In this document: one piece after another, positions 1 to 6,547 of the stretch
Numbering within the stretch: position 1 is the first letter of the stretch
How the letters are laid out: every line of letters begins with the position of its first letter
NCBI GenBank assembly: GCA_031259515.1
Contig: JAIRLK010000070.1
Location: forward strand, 1-13,184
DNA from: Treponema sp.
Lineage (GTDB): Bacteria; Spirochaetota; Spirochaetia; Treponematales; Breznakiellaceae
DNA: 13,184 bases
Direction: 5' to 3'
Position numbers and translations under genes: made by a program
The notes under the pieces: generated by a model
Databases searched by the model: none
The model's input: only the letters and a program-made list of their open reading frames with translations
What the model was told of the DNA's origin: nothing

Positions 1-11
1 TCCGGCTTGTA

Positions 12-2069
12 TTACCGGTATTTTTTCACTATTGTTTTTTTGTCATTCACTCGTATCCTTACTATGTTTTTATCATCTATACCATATCTTGCCATCTCTT
101 TATACATATCGCTTTCAGAAAAGTGGAGCGGATTTACATATAAAACGTCATATTGAATGCCAGGCGTATAATACGGCAATTGATTATATTCATAAAAATC
201 AGCGAAACCTGAACGTAGTAACAAGGCTCGCTTTTCCCGATCCGTGTATTCATGTTGAATCTTGGGGGCGTCTTCTTTGTCGTGGGACAAATAGAATAAT
301 TCAAGATTATGCTTTTCTGTGTGGGCATGAGCATCACGGATGATATAGGCCTGACTTTCCTTGTATACATCTATTCCACCTCCCGGATTCGCTTCATACC
401 CGGTTAGCATAACTGAATATATAAAAATACCACCTACGGGCATAGCAAACTTTACAGGACTAGATGTTAAAAAAACTGATGGTATTACAAGCAAAAATGG
501 AACACAAATGACAAGGTATTTTTCAACAAGCATAGGCCTTACCAATGAAATAATAAAAGCAAACATAAAGATCACGCCAATCGAAAAGACAGCGTAGTCG
601 ATCAGGTAATATTTATTTTCAGTATTATTGTGTTGAAGAATATTTTTACGCACATAGAAATAAACGAACAGAACAATTGGAGCAAGAGTGGCCAAGGCCA
701 TAAATATCATGCCTGGTTTCTGAATCCATGTATTAAAACTTTTGTCAAATAACGCCTCCGAAAAAGCGGTATAAACAAAAAATGGAAGGAGCGAAAGAGT
801 GGTAATTATGTTTCCCGATAGAAATGAAACAGCGCTCTTCCACGAAAAATTTTTTCGCCATAACGCGCTGCATAAGAAAAAGAGAAAATTGGCAATAACC
901 GCAAAGACGCCATAATAGTGGGTGTTTACTATAAGTATACACGGTATGATATACCATGCCATATTTTTGATGGTTTGACAGCGTATAAAAACCAAAAATC
1001 GAAGCGCGACAATCGAAATGAGAAACACTTCAAGGATATATCCCCGCATATCCTGTGACAAACCGATTAAATAGGTATTGGTTGCCATCAATAAGGCGGC
1101 CAGGAAGCCCGCTTTCTTCCCGGAAAAAGACGCAGTTACAACATACATTGAAATAATGGCGGCTGTTCCAATTAACACGGAAAGCATACGTCCACTTTGT
1201 TCCGACCAGCCGAACAGCATAAACCACAATCGCAAACAAATAAAATAAAGCGGCGGATTGCCCGGATCGCCAATGGCGTTTAAAAATGGCTGATGCGGAT
1301 TTGATGCCATCCCCGCACTATAGAGTTCATCAATCCATGCGGAATTCTGGACATATCCGTTGACTCTTAATAAAAACCCTATGAGCGCTATAGCCGCAAG
1401 TATAAATATTTCGGCTAATCGGCTCTTTTTATATGCAGCGGCAATTTGCGATTGCAATCGCGATTGGTACAGAAAAAATAAGCATACCACAAAAAACCAC
1501 GTCATAAAATACCTGGCGGGATATACAAAAAAGGCCATAGTTGTTTTTAAAATAAAATTGAAGTCGCCATACCAGTTAATCCATCGGGCCATAGCCGATT
1601 TTTTATACTGTAAATTAGGCAGACGGTACAGGGTGTATTCATTTCGTTCTATGCCCTTCAACGCAAGTATATCAGCGCCAGAGAAATAAAAGAACTTATT
1701 GCCGATAAAAATGCTTATTCCATCTATCGCCGCTAAGGTTTCAAGCGCATGTTCTTGGGGCAATCTAAGAAAAACATCATATATATAGGGCGGTATGCTG
1801 CCTGTGCCGGCATCCGTATGCAATATAATAGTCTTCATGGTCTCACTATATGCGGTTGTAGGAGATAATTGAAACAACGTTTCTCCACTGTTTAGCGATG
1901 CTATGATCGACATAAACCGCGCATAGTTTTTATCAACTTCAATATTTATATTCACCGGGGCTTTTAGATTAACAAGCAGGGACAATGTGGTACGTGTATG
2001 ATATGCAAAGGACACACCCATTCCTGCTATACAAAGCATGGTAAAAATGGTTCGCATTGTTTTATTCAT
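12..2069 (-). CDS. GT39/PMT-like integral-membrane glycosyltransferase (GT-C fold) with an N-terminal extracytoplasmic extension
   Basis: A 685-residue polytopic membrane protein, probably transferring a sugar from a polyprenyl-phosphate carrier to an envelope acceptor outside the cytoplasmic membrane. The GT-C core starts near residue 218. The acidic pair of the first external loop is in WIDELYS (D247, E248), followed by NPPLYFICLRLW (271-282), SQDMRGY (338-344) and THYYGVF (383-389), all typical of the ArnT/PMT group. Many hydrophobic segments run to about residue 555, then a soluble tail of about 125 residues. Unusually, the core is preceded by one membrane segment (about 7-23), a soluble stretch of about 150 residues and a second segment (about 178-201); GT39 proteins usually place the acidic pair soon after their first segment. 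Its ATG overlaps the stop of the upstream synthase (ATGA), so translation is probably coupled and that enzyme may make its donor. Only a weak GAG lies before the start. The sugar and acceptor cannot be read from sequence. Confidence 0.85.
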   Translation of the reverse strand: MNKTMRTIFTMLCIAGMGVSFAYHTRTTLSLLVNLKAPVNINIEVDKNYARFMSIIASLNSGETLFQLSPTTAYSETMKTIILHTDAGTGSIPPYIYDVFLRLPQEHALETLAAIDGISIFIGNKFFYFSGADILALKGIERNEYTLYRLPNLQYKKSAMARWINWYGDFNFILKTTMAFFVYPARYFMTWFFVVCLFFLYQSRLQSQIAAAYKKSRLAEIFILAAIALIGFLLRVNGYVQNSAWIDELYSAGMASNPHQPFLNAIGDPGNPPLYFICLRLWFMLFGWSEQSGRMLSVLIGTAAIISMYVVTASFSGKKAGFLAALLMATNTYLIGLSQDMRGYILEVFLISIVALRFLVFIRCQTIKNMAWYIIPCILIVNTHYYGVFAVIANFLFFLCSALWRKNFSWKSAVSFLSGNIITTLSLLPFFVYTAFSEALFDKSFNTWIQKPGMIFMALATLAPIVLFVYFYVRKNILQHNNTENKYYLIDYAVFSIGVIFMFAFIISLVRPMLVEKYLVICVPFLLVIPSVFLTSSPVKFAMPVGGIFIYSVMLTGYEANPGGGIDVYKESQAYIIRDAHAHTEKHNLELFYLSHDKEDAPKIQHEYTDREKRALLLRSGFADFYEYNQLPYYTPGIQYDVLYVNPLHFSESDMYKEMARYGIDDKNIVRIRVNDKKTIVKKYR

Positions 2070-3286
2070 TTGTTTCTCATAAAAACGATGAATTTTGAGG
2101 TGATAAAATTAATAACCATCCCAGCAAGAATCCCGTAGGCCTGGGCGATAAATTTGAATGGCGGCGTGAAGTATGACAACACCGCTGTCATTACCAGGAT
2201 ATTCACGGCAAGACCGGCTAAGGAACTTCCCAGAAAGGCAAGCCATTTTTTTACAGACAGCGCCGTTTGCCGAGTATTCCGCGCAAATGACCATTTGTGA
2301 TTCATGATGTAATTTTGCGTGTCGGAAATTAAAAAACAGCCGATGCTAACCGGTATTTCAGGCATCCCAAAGGTATCCGCAAAAATAAAAAAGATGACAA
2401 GATTTGTTACCGTTCCCAGTCCGCCAGTTATACAAAATCTTATAAATTGGCCAAACGCGGTATCCACAAGGGCATCTTGTTTTATCTTCCAGACATTCAG
2501 TAATGCCTCAAGAAATATCTTTTTTGACATCTTTGATTTTCCGTGTGTTCTGTCCACAAAAACAATAGGAATTTCTTTAATCCTCAATCCTGCTTTCCAT
2601 GCCCTGTATTTCATTTCAACCTGAAACGAATAGCCTTTGGAAACGATATTTTTCAGTCCAATTTTTTCCAACCCATTACTCGTCCACATATTGAAACCGC
2701 CGGTCAAGTCTTTTATTGGACAGCCTAAAACCATTCGCGCATACAGCGAGCTGCCCTTTGATATAAAATTACGAAAGGCGGACCAGCCTTCTACTCCGCC
2801 CTTTTGTATATTCCGCGAGCCTATAATAACATCATAGGTTTGTATTTCAGCAAGCATTATAGGAATGTACTTGGGATTGTGCGAAAAGTCGGCGTCTATT
2901 TCTAAAAATACGCTGTAATTTCTGGTACGCCCCCATTCAAACGCGGCGAGGTAAGCTACTCCAAGCCCCTGTTTTTGCGGGCGTTTTAGCAGATATAATC
3001 GTTCCGGAAATTGTTCAATTAAATTCTCAACGGTTGCCGCCGTTCCATCCGGTGAATTATCATCAATAACAAGAACATCGGCACAGGCTGGCACCTTATT
3101 GAAAACCGCATTGATAAATGGTTCAATATTTTCCGCTTCGTTATAGGTAGGAACACAAATTAATGCCTTTAAGGGGGCAGCCCCCTTGACAAAAACTAAT
3201 GCGCCGTTATACTGCTCTTGGCTCTTGGCTCTTGGCTCTTGGCTCTTGGCTCTTGGCTCTTGGCTCTTGGCTCTTGGCTCTTGCAT
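2066..3286 (-). CDS. Polyprenol-phosphate-sugar synthase (DPM1-like GT2) fused to a GtrA membrane domain
   Basis: A 406-residue protein from ATG 3286. The GT2 domain (about 40-275) carries PTYNE (46-50), DDNSPDGT (75-82), DAD (131-133), GSR (156-158), TGGF (195-198) and FVDRTHGKSKM (243-253), the dolichol/polyprenol-phosphate mannose synthase pattern. A four-helix GtrA domain follows (about 278-406). Established family role: moving a nucleotide-activated sugar onto a lipid carrier at the inner leaflet; GtrA domains are proposed to help its translocation. The next gene is a membrane transferase that uses such donors. Residues 2-24 are encoded by a 7-bp tandem repeat (PRAKSQE periods) and residues up to about 39 by a GC-rich palindrome, so the first 39 residues have no counterpart in DPM1 proteins, which start almost at the PTYNE strand. 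A TTG at 3322 could extend the frame by 12 codons, but it coincides with the -35 box, so ATG 3286 is preferred. Confidence 0.88.
   Translation of the reverse strand: MQEPRAKSQEPRAKSQEPRAKSQEQYNGALVFVKGAAPLKALICVPTYNEAENIEPFINAVFNKVPACADVLVIDDNSPDGTAATVENLIEQFPERLYLLKRPQKQGLGVAYLAAFEWGRTRNYSVFLEIDADFSHNPKYIPIMLAEIQTYDVIIGSRNIQKGGVEGWSAFRNFISKGSSLYARMVLGCPIKDLTGGFNMWTSNGLEKIGLKNIVSKGYSFQVEMKYRAWKAGLRIKEIPIVFVDRTHGKSKMSKKIFLEALLNVWKIKQDALVDTAFGQFIRFCITGGLGTVTNLVIFFIFADTFGMPEIPVSIGCFLISDTQNYIMNHKWSFARNTRQTALSVKKWLAFLGSSLAGLAVNILVMTAVLSYFTPPFKFIAQAYGILAGMVINFITSKFIVFMRNK
3172..3188. repeat. GC-rich 17-bp perfect palindrome inside the synthase gene
   Basis: AAGGGGGC and GCCCCCTT flank a single central base. 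It encodes residues around GAAPL just before the GT2 domain begins. On the mRNA strand no U-tract follows, so it is not a terminator. It looks like a short inserted or degenerate repeat rather than ancestral coding sequence; this is inference. Confidence 0.6.
3214..3283. repeat. Heptanucleotide tandem repeat, 10 perfect copies of GCTCTTG
   Basis: Ten uninterrupted copies of GCTCTTG (CAAGAGC on the coding strand) occupy 70 bp, directly abutting the ATG at 3284-3286 of the glycosyl-carrier synthase. Because 7 is not a multiple of 3, the encoded peptide has a 7-residue period (three units, 21 bp) and any change of one unit shifts the reading frame. After the repeat, the two alternative frames stop at TAG and TAA within six codons. 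Ten copies give the open frame; 7 or 13 copies would also be open. Confidence 0.97.
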
Positions 3287-3293
3287 AGTGTCT

Positions 3294-3322
3294 GTTATAT
3301 CACATAATAAATTATTAATCAA
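3294..3322 (-). promoter_or_regulatory. Sigma-70 promoter for the glycosylation cassette, close to the ATG
   Basis: On the minus strand TTGATT (-35, 3317-3322) and TATAAC (-10, 3294-3299) are separated by exactly 17 bp. A TG one base upstream of the -10 gives an extended -10. Only seven bases (AGACACT) separate the -10 from the ATG at 3286, so transcription would start at or within a few bases of the start codon, and no Shine-Dalgarno is present. The fit to consensus is seen directly; promoter activity and leaderless translation are inferred. Confidence 0.55.
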
Positions 3323-3425
3323 GACTGTTCCAAAACCTCAAAGAGTATAGGGATTTAGGTGAATTAATTCTGTTCGGAACAGAACAATCGGACCTCGGAA
3401 CTCCGGCGTGGGTTTTGGAACAGCC
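3323..3425. mobile_element. MITE-like inverted-repeat element, about 100 bp
   Basis: CTGTTCCAAAACC (3325-3337) and GGTTTTGGAACAG (3411-3423) form a perfect 13-bp terminal inverted repeat, extended outwards by G-N on both sides. In the middle lies a 17-bp palindrome (3368-3384) with arms TTCTGTTC and GAACAGAA, related in sequence to the ends (CTGTTC core). There is no coding capacity. No clear target-site duplication is visible. Its inner edge touches the -35 box of the glycosylation cassette. The class (MITE, REP-like or IS remnant) cannot be decided without a genome-wide search. Confidence 0.55.
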
Positions 3426-3561
3426 TCTTAAGATTAAATGTTACATTGCTGTTCGGTGGTGGGCGAAAAACCTTGTTTGTCTGTTCCTTCTCACTATAAT
3501 TCGTTTACTGACCATACTTTATTACCAAGAGCTTCACATCTTTTGCCCACACTACAAACTC
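3426..3561. other. Intergenic stretch downstream of pyrH; no recognised gene
   Basis: No terminator with a U-tract is visible after pyrH. The CTGTTC core of the adjacent element recurs at about 3449 and 3481, so this part may also be repeat-derived. A 15-codon frame on the minus strand (GTG 3552 to TAA 3505, MWAKDVKLLVIKYGQ) has an AGGAG six bases before its GTG, with that AGGAG overlapping the pyrH stop. This could be a leader peptide or the 5' remnant of a lost gene. There is no evidence that it is expressed. Confidence 0.4.
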
Positions 3562-4245
3562 CTAACCTATGACGGTGCCTAAAAATTTTTCCCCGGTAAG
3601 CAGCTTTCTTAGGTTGTCCAAGTTCCGGCCTTCGGCGCAGATTACCTGAAGGCCGATTTTGGCGGCGCGGCGGCTTGCCACCGGATCAAAGGGGACGTTT
3701 TTCCCCGGCGTCCATTCATCGCCCACCAAGGCCCGGAAATCCTCCCAGGAAATACGGTCTATGGGTCGGGCGGCGGGGTTTTTCCGGGGATCATCGGTGT
3801 ACACCTGAGCGATATTGGAAAGGTTGATCACCTTGTCCGCCTGGAACCGTTCTGCCAGGAGTACCGCGTCGTAGTCCGAGGAAAACCCCGGTTTCCAGCC
3901 CGCCGCCACCAGGACCCTCCCTGCCAGGGGACCCGCCTGGGAGGGATCGGTTACTACTTCCTGGGTACAGTAGTTCCCCATCACCGCCTTGACGAGTTGG
4001 GCGTTAAGACGGGTCGCCATGACCCCTATCCAGTCCGCCTGGTCGTTAGAGCCGCCGCCTGAGATGTTCCGGTAGGCGGTTTGCCAGGTCCGGGCCGGGC
4101 CGCCGCCGCCTGAGACAAAGATGAAACGCCTCGTTTCGTCGGCTTCCAATAATTCCCGGATGAGGGAAACGAATCCTGAAAGAAATTGCTCATCCACCTT
4201 GTCGGGAGCGATGATAGATCCTCCCAGGGATAGTACGGTGATCAT
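3562..4245 (-). CDS. pyrH: UMP kinase, archaeal/spirochaete type
   Basis: A 227-residue amino-acid-kinase-fold enzyme that phosphorylates UMP to UDP with ATP in the cytoplasm for pyrimidine nucleotide synthesis. Visible motifs are the N-terminal GGS (8-10), the GGGGPAR phosphate loop (46-52), the substrate region around NDQADW (67-72), and NLSNIAQVYTDDPRKNP (141-157) near the nucleotide site. The sequence pattern fits the archaeal/spirochaete branch rather than the common bacterial hexameric branch, and length is normal. The ATG at 4245 has a strong AAGGAAGG at 4253-4260, seven bases upstream. It lies 48 bp after the lipoprotein gene and may share its transcript. A bulged hairpin ends one base before its ribosome-binding site. 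Placement of a housekeeping kinase at the end of a sigma-factor operon could tie it to that regulon or be incidental. Confidence 0.88.
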   Translation of the reverse strand: MITVLSLGGSIIAPDKVDEQFLSGFVSLIRELLEADETRRFIFVSGGGGPARTWQTAYRNISGGGSNDQADWIGVMATRLNAQLVKAVMGNYCTQEVVTDPSQAGPLAGRVLVAAGWKPGFSSDYDAVLLAERFQADKVINLSNIAQVYTDDPRKNPAARPIDRISWEDFRALVGDEWTPGKNVPFDPVASRRAAKIGLQVICAEGRNLDNLRKLLTGEKFLGTVIG

Positions 4246-4261
4246 GTGGTTACCTTCCTTT

Positions 4262-4289
4262 GCGCCGTCCCTGTTCTCAGGACCGGCGC
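4262..4289. promoter_or_regulatory. Bulged hairpin next to the pyrH ribosome-binding site
   Basis: GCGCCGTCC (4262-4270) pairs with GGA-C-CGGCGC (4280-4289) around a 9-base loop with one bulged C: nine base pairs, mostly G-C. On the minus-strand mRNA it sits between the lipoprotein stop and the AAGGAAGG of pyrH, ending one base before it. There is no U-tract, so an intrinsic terminator is unlikely. A processing, stabilising or translation-modulating role is possible but inferred. Confidence 0.5.
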
Positions 4290-4293
4290 TGTT

Positions 4294-5940
4294 TCATTGT
4301 ACATATACGCCATTAATTGTAACATCGCTCCAGAGAGAAGAATAGGACTCAATCCCGCCGGCCGCTTCTTCCCAAAGGCTTTGCAGGGCATAATCCCGCT
4401 CCCGCACCGCAGTACGGCCACGGGGGTCCATCCGGGAAAGGGAAACCTGTCCCCGGGAAAAGGCGATGCGTTGGCTATCCAGGCTGCCGAAGTAGTAGGC
4501 CCGGTGATCCTGCCTCAGTGTGAAGGAAGGCGGGACGGCCCCCGCTCCCAGGGCGGGATCAGCCGGTATCCAGCCCGCGCCGTCTATCCAGAATTCGGCC
4601 CAAAAATGGCGGAAAGCGCCTTGGGCCTTGTCTACCAGGATCCCGGCTACCGGTTGGGCGGGAACGCCGCCGGCCCGGGCCAGGGCGCAGAAAAGAAGGG
4701 CCGCCATGTAAGGGTCCGCCTGTTTTTTCACCAGGCCGTCCCAGGCGCCCCCGTTCAGAGCCTCCCACTGGATATTCCCCTCTTTAAGGAGCCATTCGTA
4801 TATACGCTGGGCCTTAAGGTAGGGGTTCTGTTCTCTGCCGATTATGGTCTGACTGTAGCGCCTTACCTCCGGATCGTCCGAAGGGATGAGGGAGGAGGGC
4901 GCGGTGTAGGCTGCGGCCATGAAAGAGGGGGAATCCTGACGAGGTATGCGTATCTGTGACGGGTTAAGGCTGGTTTCCACCGCATAGACTTCTACCGAAT
5001 AGGAAAGGGCTATGCCGGCGCCGGAATCGGCTTTAAGGTCCCGGAACCGGTAGAGGGAAACCCCCCGGTAATTTTCGATATAGGGTTCGGCGCTTCGGGA
5101 GAGGATTTCCGGGTTGCGCTGGGAAGCCAATATAACCGGCTGGGGAATCCAAAGGTAGAGGGTATTGGAGGACGACGCTTCCCGGACCTGGATGTCCACC
5201 GAATAGGAGAGGACATAGATCCGCTTATCCTTGTATACCTTGGTTCCCGGTTTTCCCGTTACGCCGAAGAATTGGGGCCTGCTTGCGCCCCGGGGCGTTC
5301 TGACTTCCAGACTACCGCTCATAGCCCCGTCCGGGACCCGGACCCGTATTTCCCGTTCGCCCCAGAGATCGTACCCCAAGTCGCTGTCTGAGACCTCCAC
5401 CCAGGCAGGGCCGCCTATTCCGGCGGGAGCGGACGCGGGCGCTTCAGCGCTCCAGGCAAAGTACACGCCGCTGCCTTCCCGGGATGCTCCGAAGTTGTTC
5501 CCCGTGATGGACACCAACTGGCCTATGGCCCCCGATGCGGGGGTTACGGACAGTATCTGGGGACCTATGCCCGCCTGCTCCGGTGAAACCGGCTCAGGAA
5601 TAGCCGCCTGGTTGGAAAAAAGCGCGGGATTACTCTTTCTCGTCCCCCGGTAGACGTATACCAAACCCGACTCCCCAAATTCCGGAACCCGCAAGGAAAT
5701 GCGCTTGTCCGTCCATTCAATGTACGATGAAGCGGTAGGGGCAATCCCCGCGATGGTAACGTAGGACATATCCCGTTCATCCCCAAAATTTTCCCCCCTG
5801 ATGGTTAGAACTTCCCCCATCATCCCAATCCTGGGTGAGATTTCGGATATCCGGGGGCCTTCCTCTTTACATCCGAGAGACAACAGCGCCACTACGGGAA
5901 TAAAGAAGAACCGGAGGAAAAGATTACCCGGCTTACTCAT
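4294..5940 (-). CDS. Lipoprotein with two IPT/TIG domains and a transglutaminase-like domain lacking the catalytic Cys
   Basis: A 548-residue protein with a signal peptide and lipobox LSLGC (lipidated Cys24), so probably membrane-anchored on the envelope side. Two immunoglobulin-like IPT/TIG domains follow (about 28-110 and 127-228; the GENFG and GNNFG turns mark them), then a beta-rich region (235-335) and a transglutaminase-like core (about 365-470). The core keeps RAGGVPA (422-428), His445 in HFWAEFW and Asp461 in GWIPADPA, with the normal 16-residue His-Asp spacing. The position that normally holds the nucleophile (the GDC motif, 15 residues before GVPA) reads A-D-P410; the nearest Cys is 418. 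It is thus probably non-catalytic, or uses unusual chemistry. The ATG overlaps the preceding gene by 8 bp, implying coupled translation, and it belongs to the sigma-factor operon. A binding or scaffold role in the envelope is inferred. Confidence 0.8.
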   Translation of the reverse strand: MSKPGNLFLRFFFIPVVALLSLGCKEEGPRISEISPRIGMMGEVLTIRGENFGDERDMSYVTIAGIAPTASSYIEWTDKRISLRVPEFGESGLVYVYRGTRKSNPALFSNQAAIPEPVSPEQAGIGPQILSVTPASGAIGQLVSITGNNFGASREGSGVYFAWSAEAPASAPAGIGGPAWVEVSDSDLGYDLWGEREIRVRVPDGAMSGSLEVRTPRGASRPQFFGVTGKPGTKVYKDKRIYVLSYSVDIQVREASSSNTLYLWIPQPVILASQRNPEILSRSAEPYIENYRGVSLYRFRDLKADSGAGIALSYSVEVYAVETSLNPSQIRIPRQDSPSFMAAAYTAPSSLIPSDDPEVRRYSQTIIGREQNPYLKAQRIYEWLLKEGNIQWEALNGGAWDGLVKKQADPYMAALLFCALARAGGVPAQPVAGILVDKAQGAFRHFWAEFWIDGAGWIPADPALGAGAVPPSFTLRQDHRAYYFGSLDSQRIAFSRGQVSLSRMDPRGRTAVRERDYALQSLWEEAAGGIESYSSLWSDVTINGVYVQ

Positions 5941-6547
5941 TGGAGGCAGGCTGCCTCCCTGACCGGGGGCTGTTCTCCTGAACCGGACGGACCTGGGGTT
6001 CGGCGGCAGGAACCTGAGGAGAGGAAACCTCGGAAGCCGGAACCTGCGGGGACCGGGACTCTTGATCGTCGGTATAGGGGTTGATTTCTATCTGAATCTC
6101 GATGCGGGGTTCGTCCGGGTTTTTCCCCGAACCGAGGGGGAAGAAGTATATCTGTTCGCCATATTCCAGGGGGATGGTTTCCATCGTGGTCTGATAGTGT
6201 ATGCCCTGATTGGGAACATCTATCCAGATTTGACCCTGAGCCACCAGGATATTCCGGCCGTTTCTCTGACGGTACGGGGTAAACTGAACCGCTACCACAA
6301 TATTGTTCCCCACGAGCTTCATACCCACAGGCCGGCCAGGAATCGTTACCCTGGAATTGACGGAATTCCACACCTCTTCCTGGTTCTGTTCCACCACCCG
6401 GGCTACTATAGCCATCTTTACCGCCTGTTCCTTGAGGGCGGGAACCAGTTCTTCCAAGGATAATTCCTGAGCGATGACGCCGGCGGCGGCGGCGGCAAAC
6501 AGGGCGCTCAATACGGTCATTTGGCGGACCAGGGGATGACGTATCAT
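5933..6547 (-). CDS. Secreted protein of unknown function with a Pro-rich tail
   Basis: A 204-residue protein not recognised as a named family. The N-terminus is a signal peptide (basic MIRHPLVR, hydrophobic Ala-rich core, likely cleavage after GVIA near residue 26), so the mature protein is probably periplasmic. The middle (about 30-155) reads as alternating beta strands (MKLVGNNIVVAVQF, ILVAQGQIWIDV, IEIQIEINPY), suggesting a small beta-rich domain. The last 45 residues are low-complexity and rich in P, S, E and Q, with SPQVPA repeated (167-172, 178-183), a likely flexible tail. No Cys or catalytic pattern is visible. Its ATG overlaps the anti-sigma stop (ATGA) and its stop overlaps the lipoprotein start, so the four genes from the sigma factor onward are translationally linked. 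A role with the anti-sigma factor or lipoprotein is inferred from position only. Confidence 0.8.
   Translation of the reverse strand: MIRHPLVRQMTVLSALFAAAAAGVIAQELSLEELVPALKEQAVKMAIVARVVEQNQEEVWNSVNSRVTIPGRPVGMKLVGNNIVVAVQFTPYRQRNGRNILVAQGQIWIDVPNQGIHYQTTMETIPLEYGEQIYFFPLGSGKNPDEPRIEIQIEINPYTDDQESRSPQVPASEVSSPQVPAAEPQVRPVQENSPRSGRQPASNE

Noticed and set aside
3172..3188. GC-rich palindrome as an intrinsic terminator
   Set aside because: It lies within the coding frame and has no U-tract on either strand.
3214..3283. Tandem array as a CRISPR
   Set aside because: The units are 7 bp and contiguous, with no spacers.
3287..3322. TTG at 3322 as the start of the synthase, adding 12 codons
   Set aside because: The TTG is the first half of a TTGATT -35 box at ideal spacing from TATAAC, and only a weak GGA precedes it. 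ATG 3286 fits better.
3368..3384. Central palindrome of the repeat element as the pyrH terminator
   Set aside because: On the mRNA strand the stem is A-T-rich with a tiny loop and is followed by TTAATTC, not a run of U.
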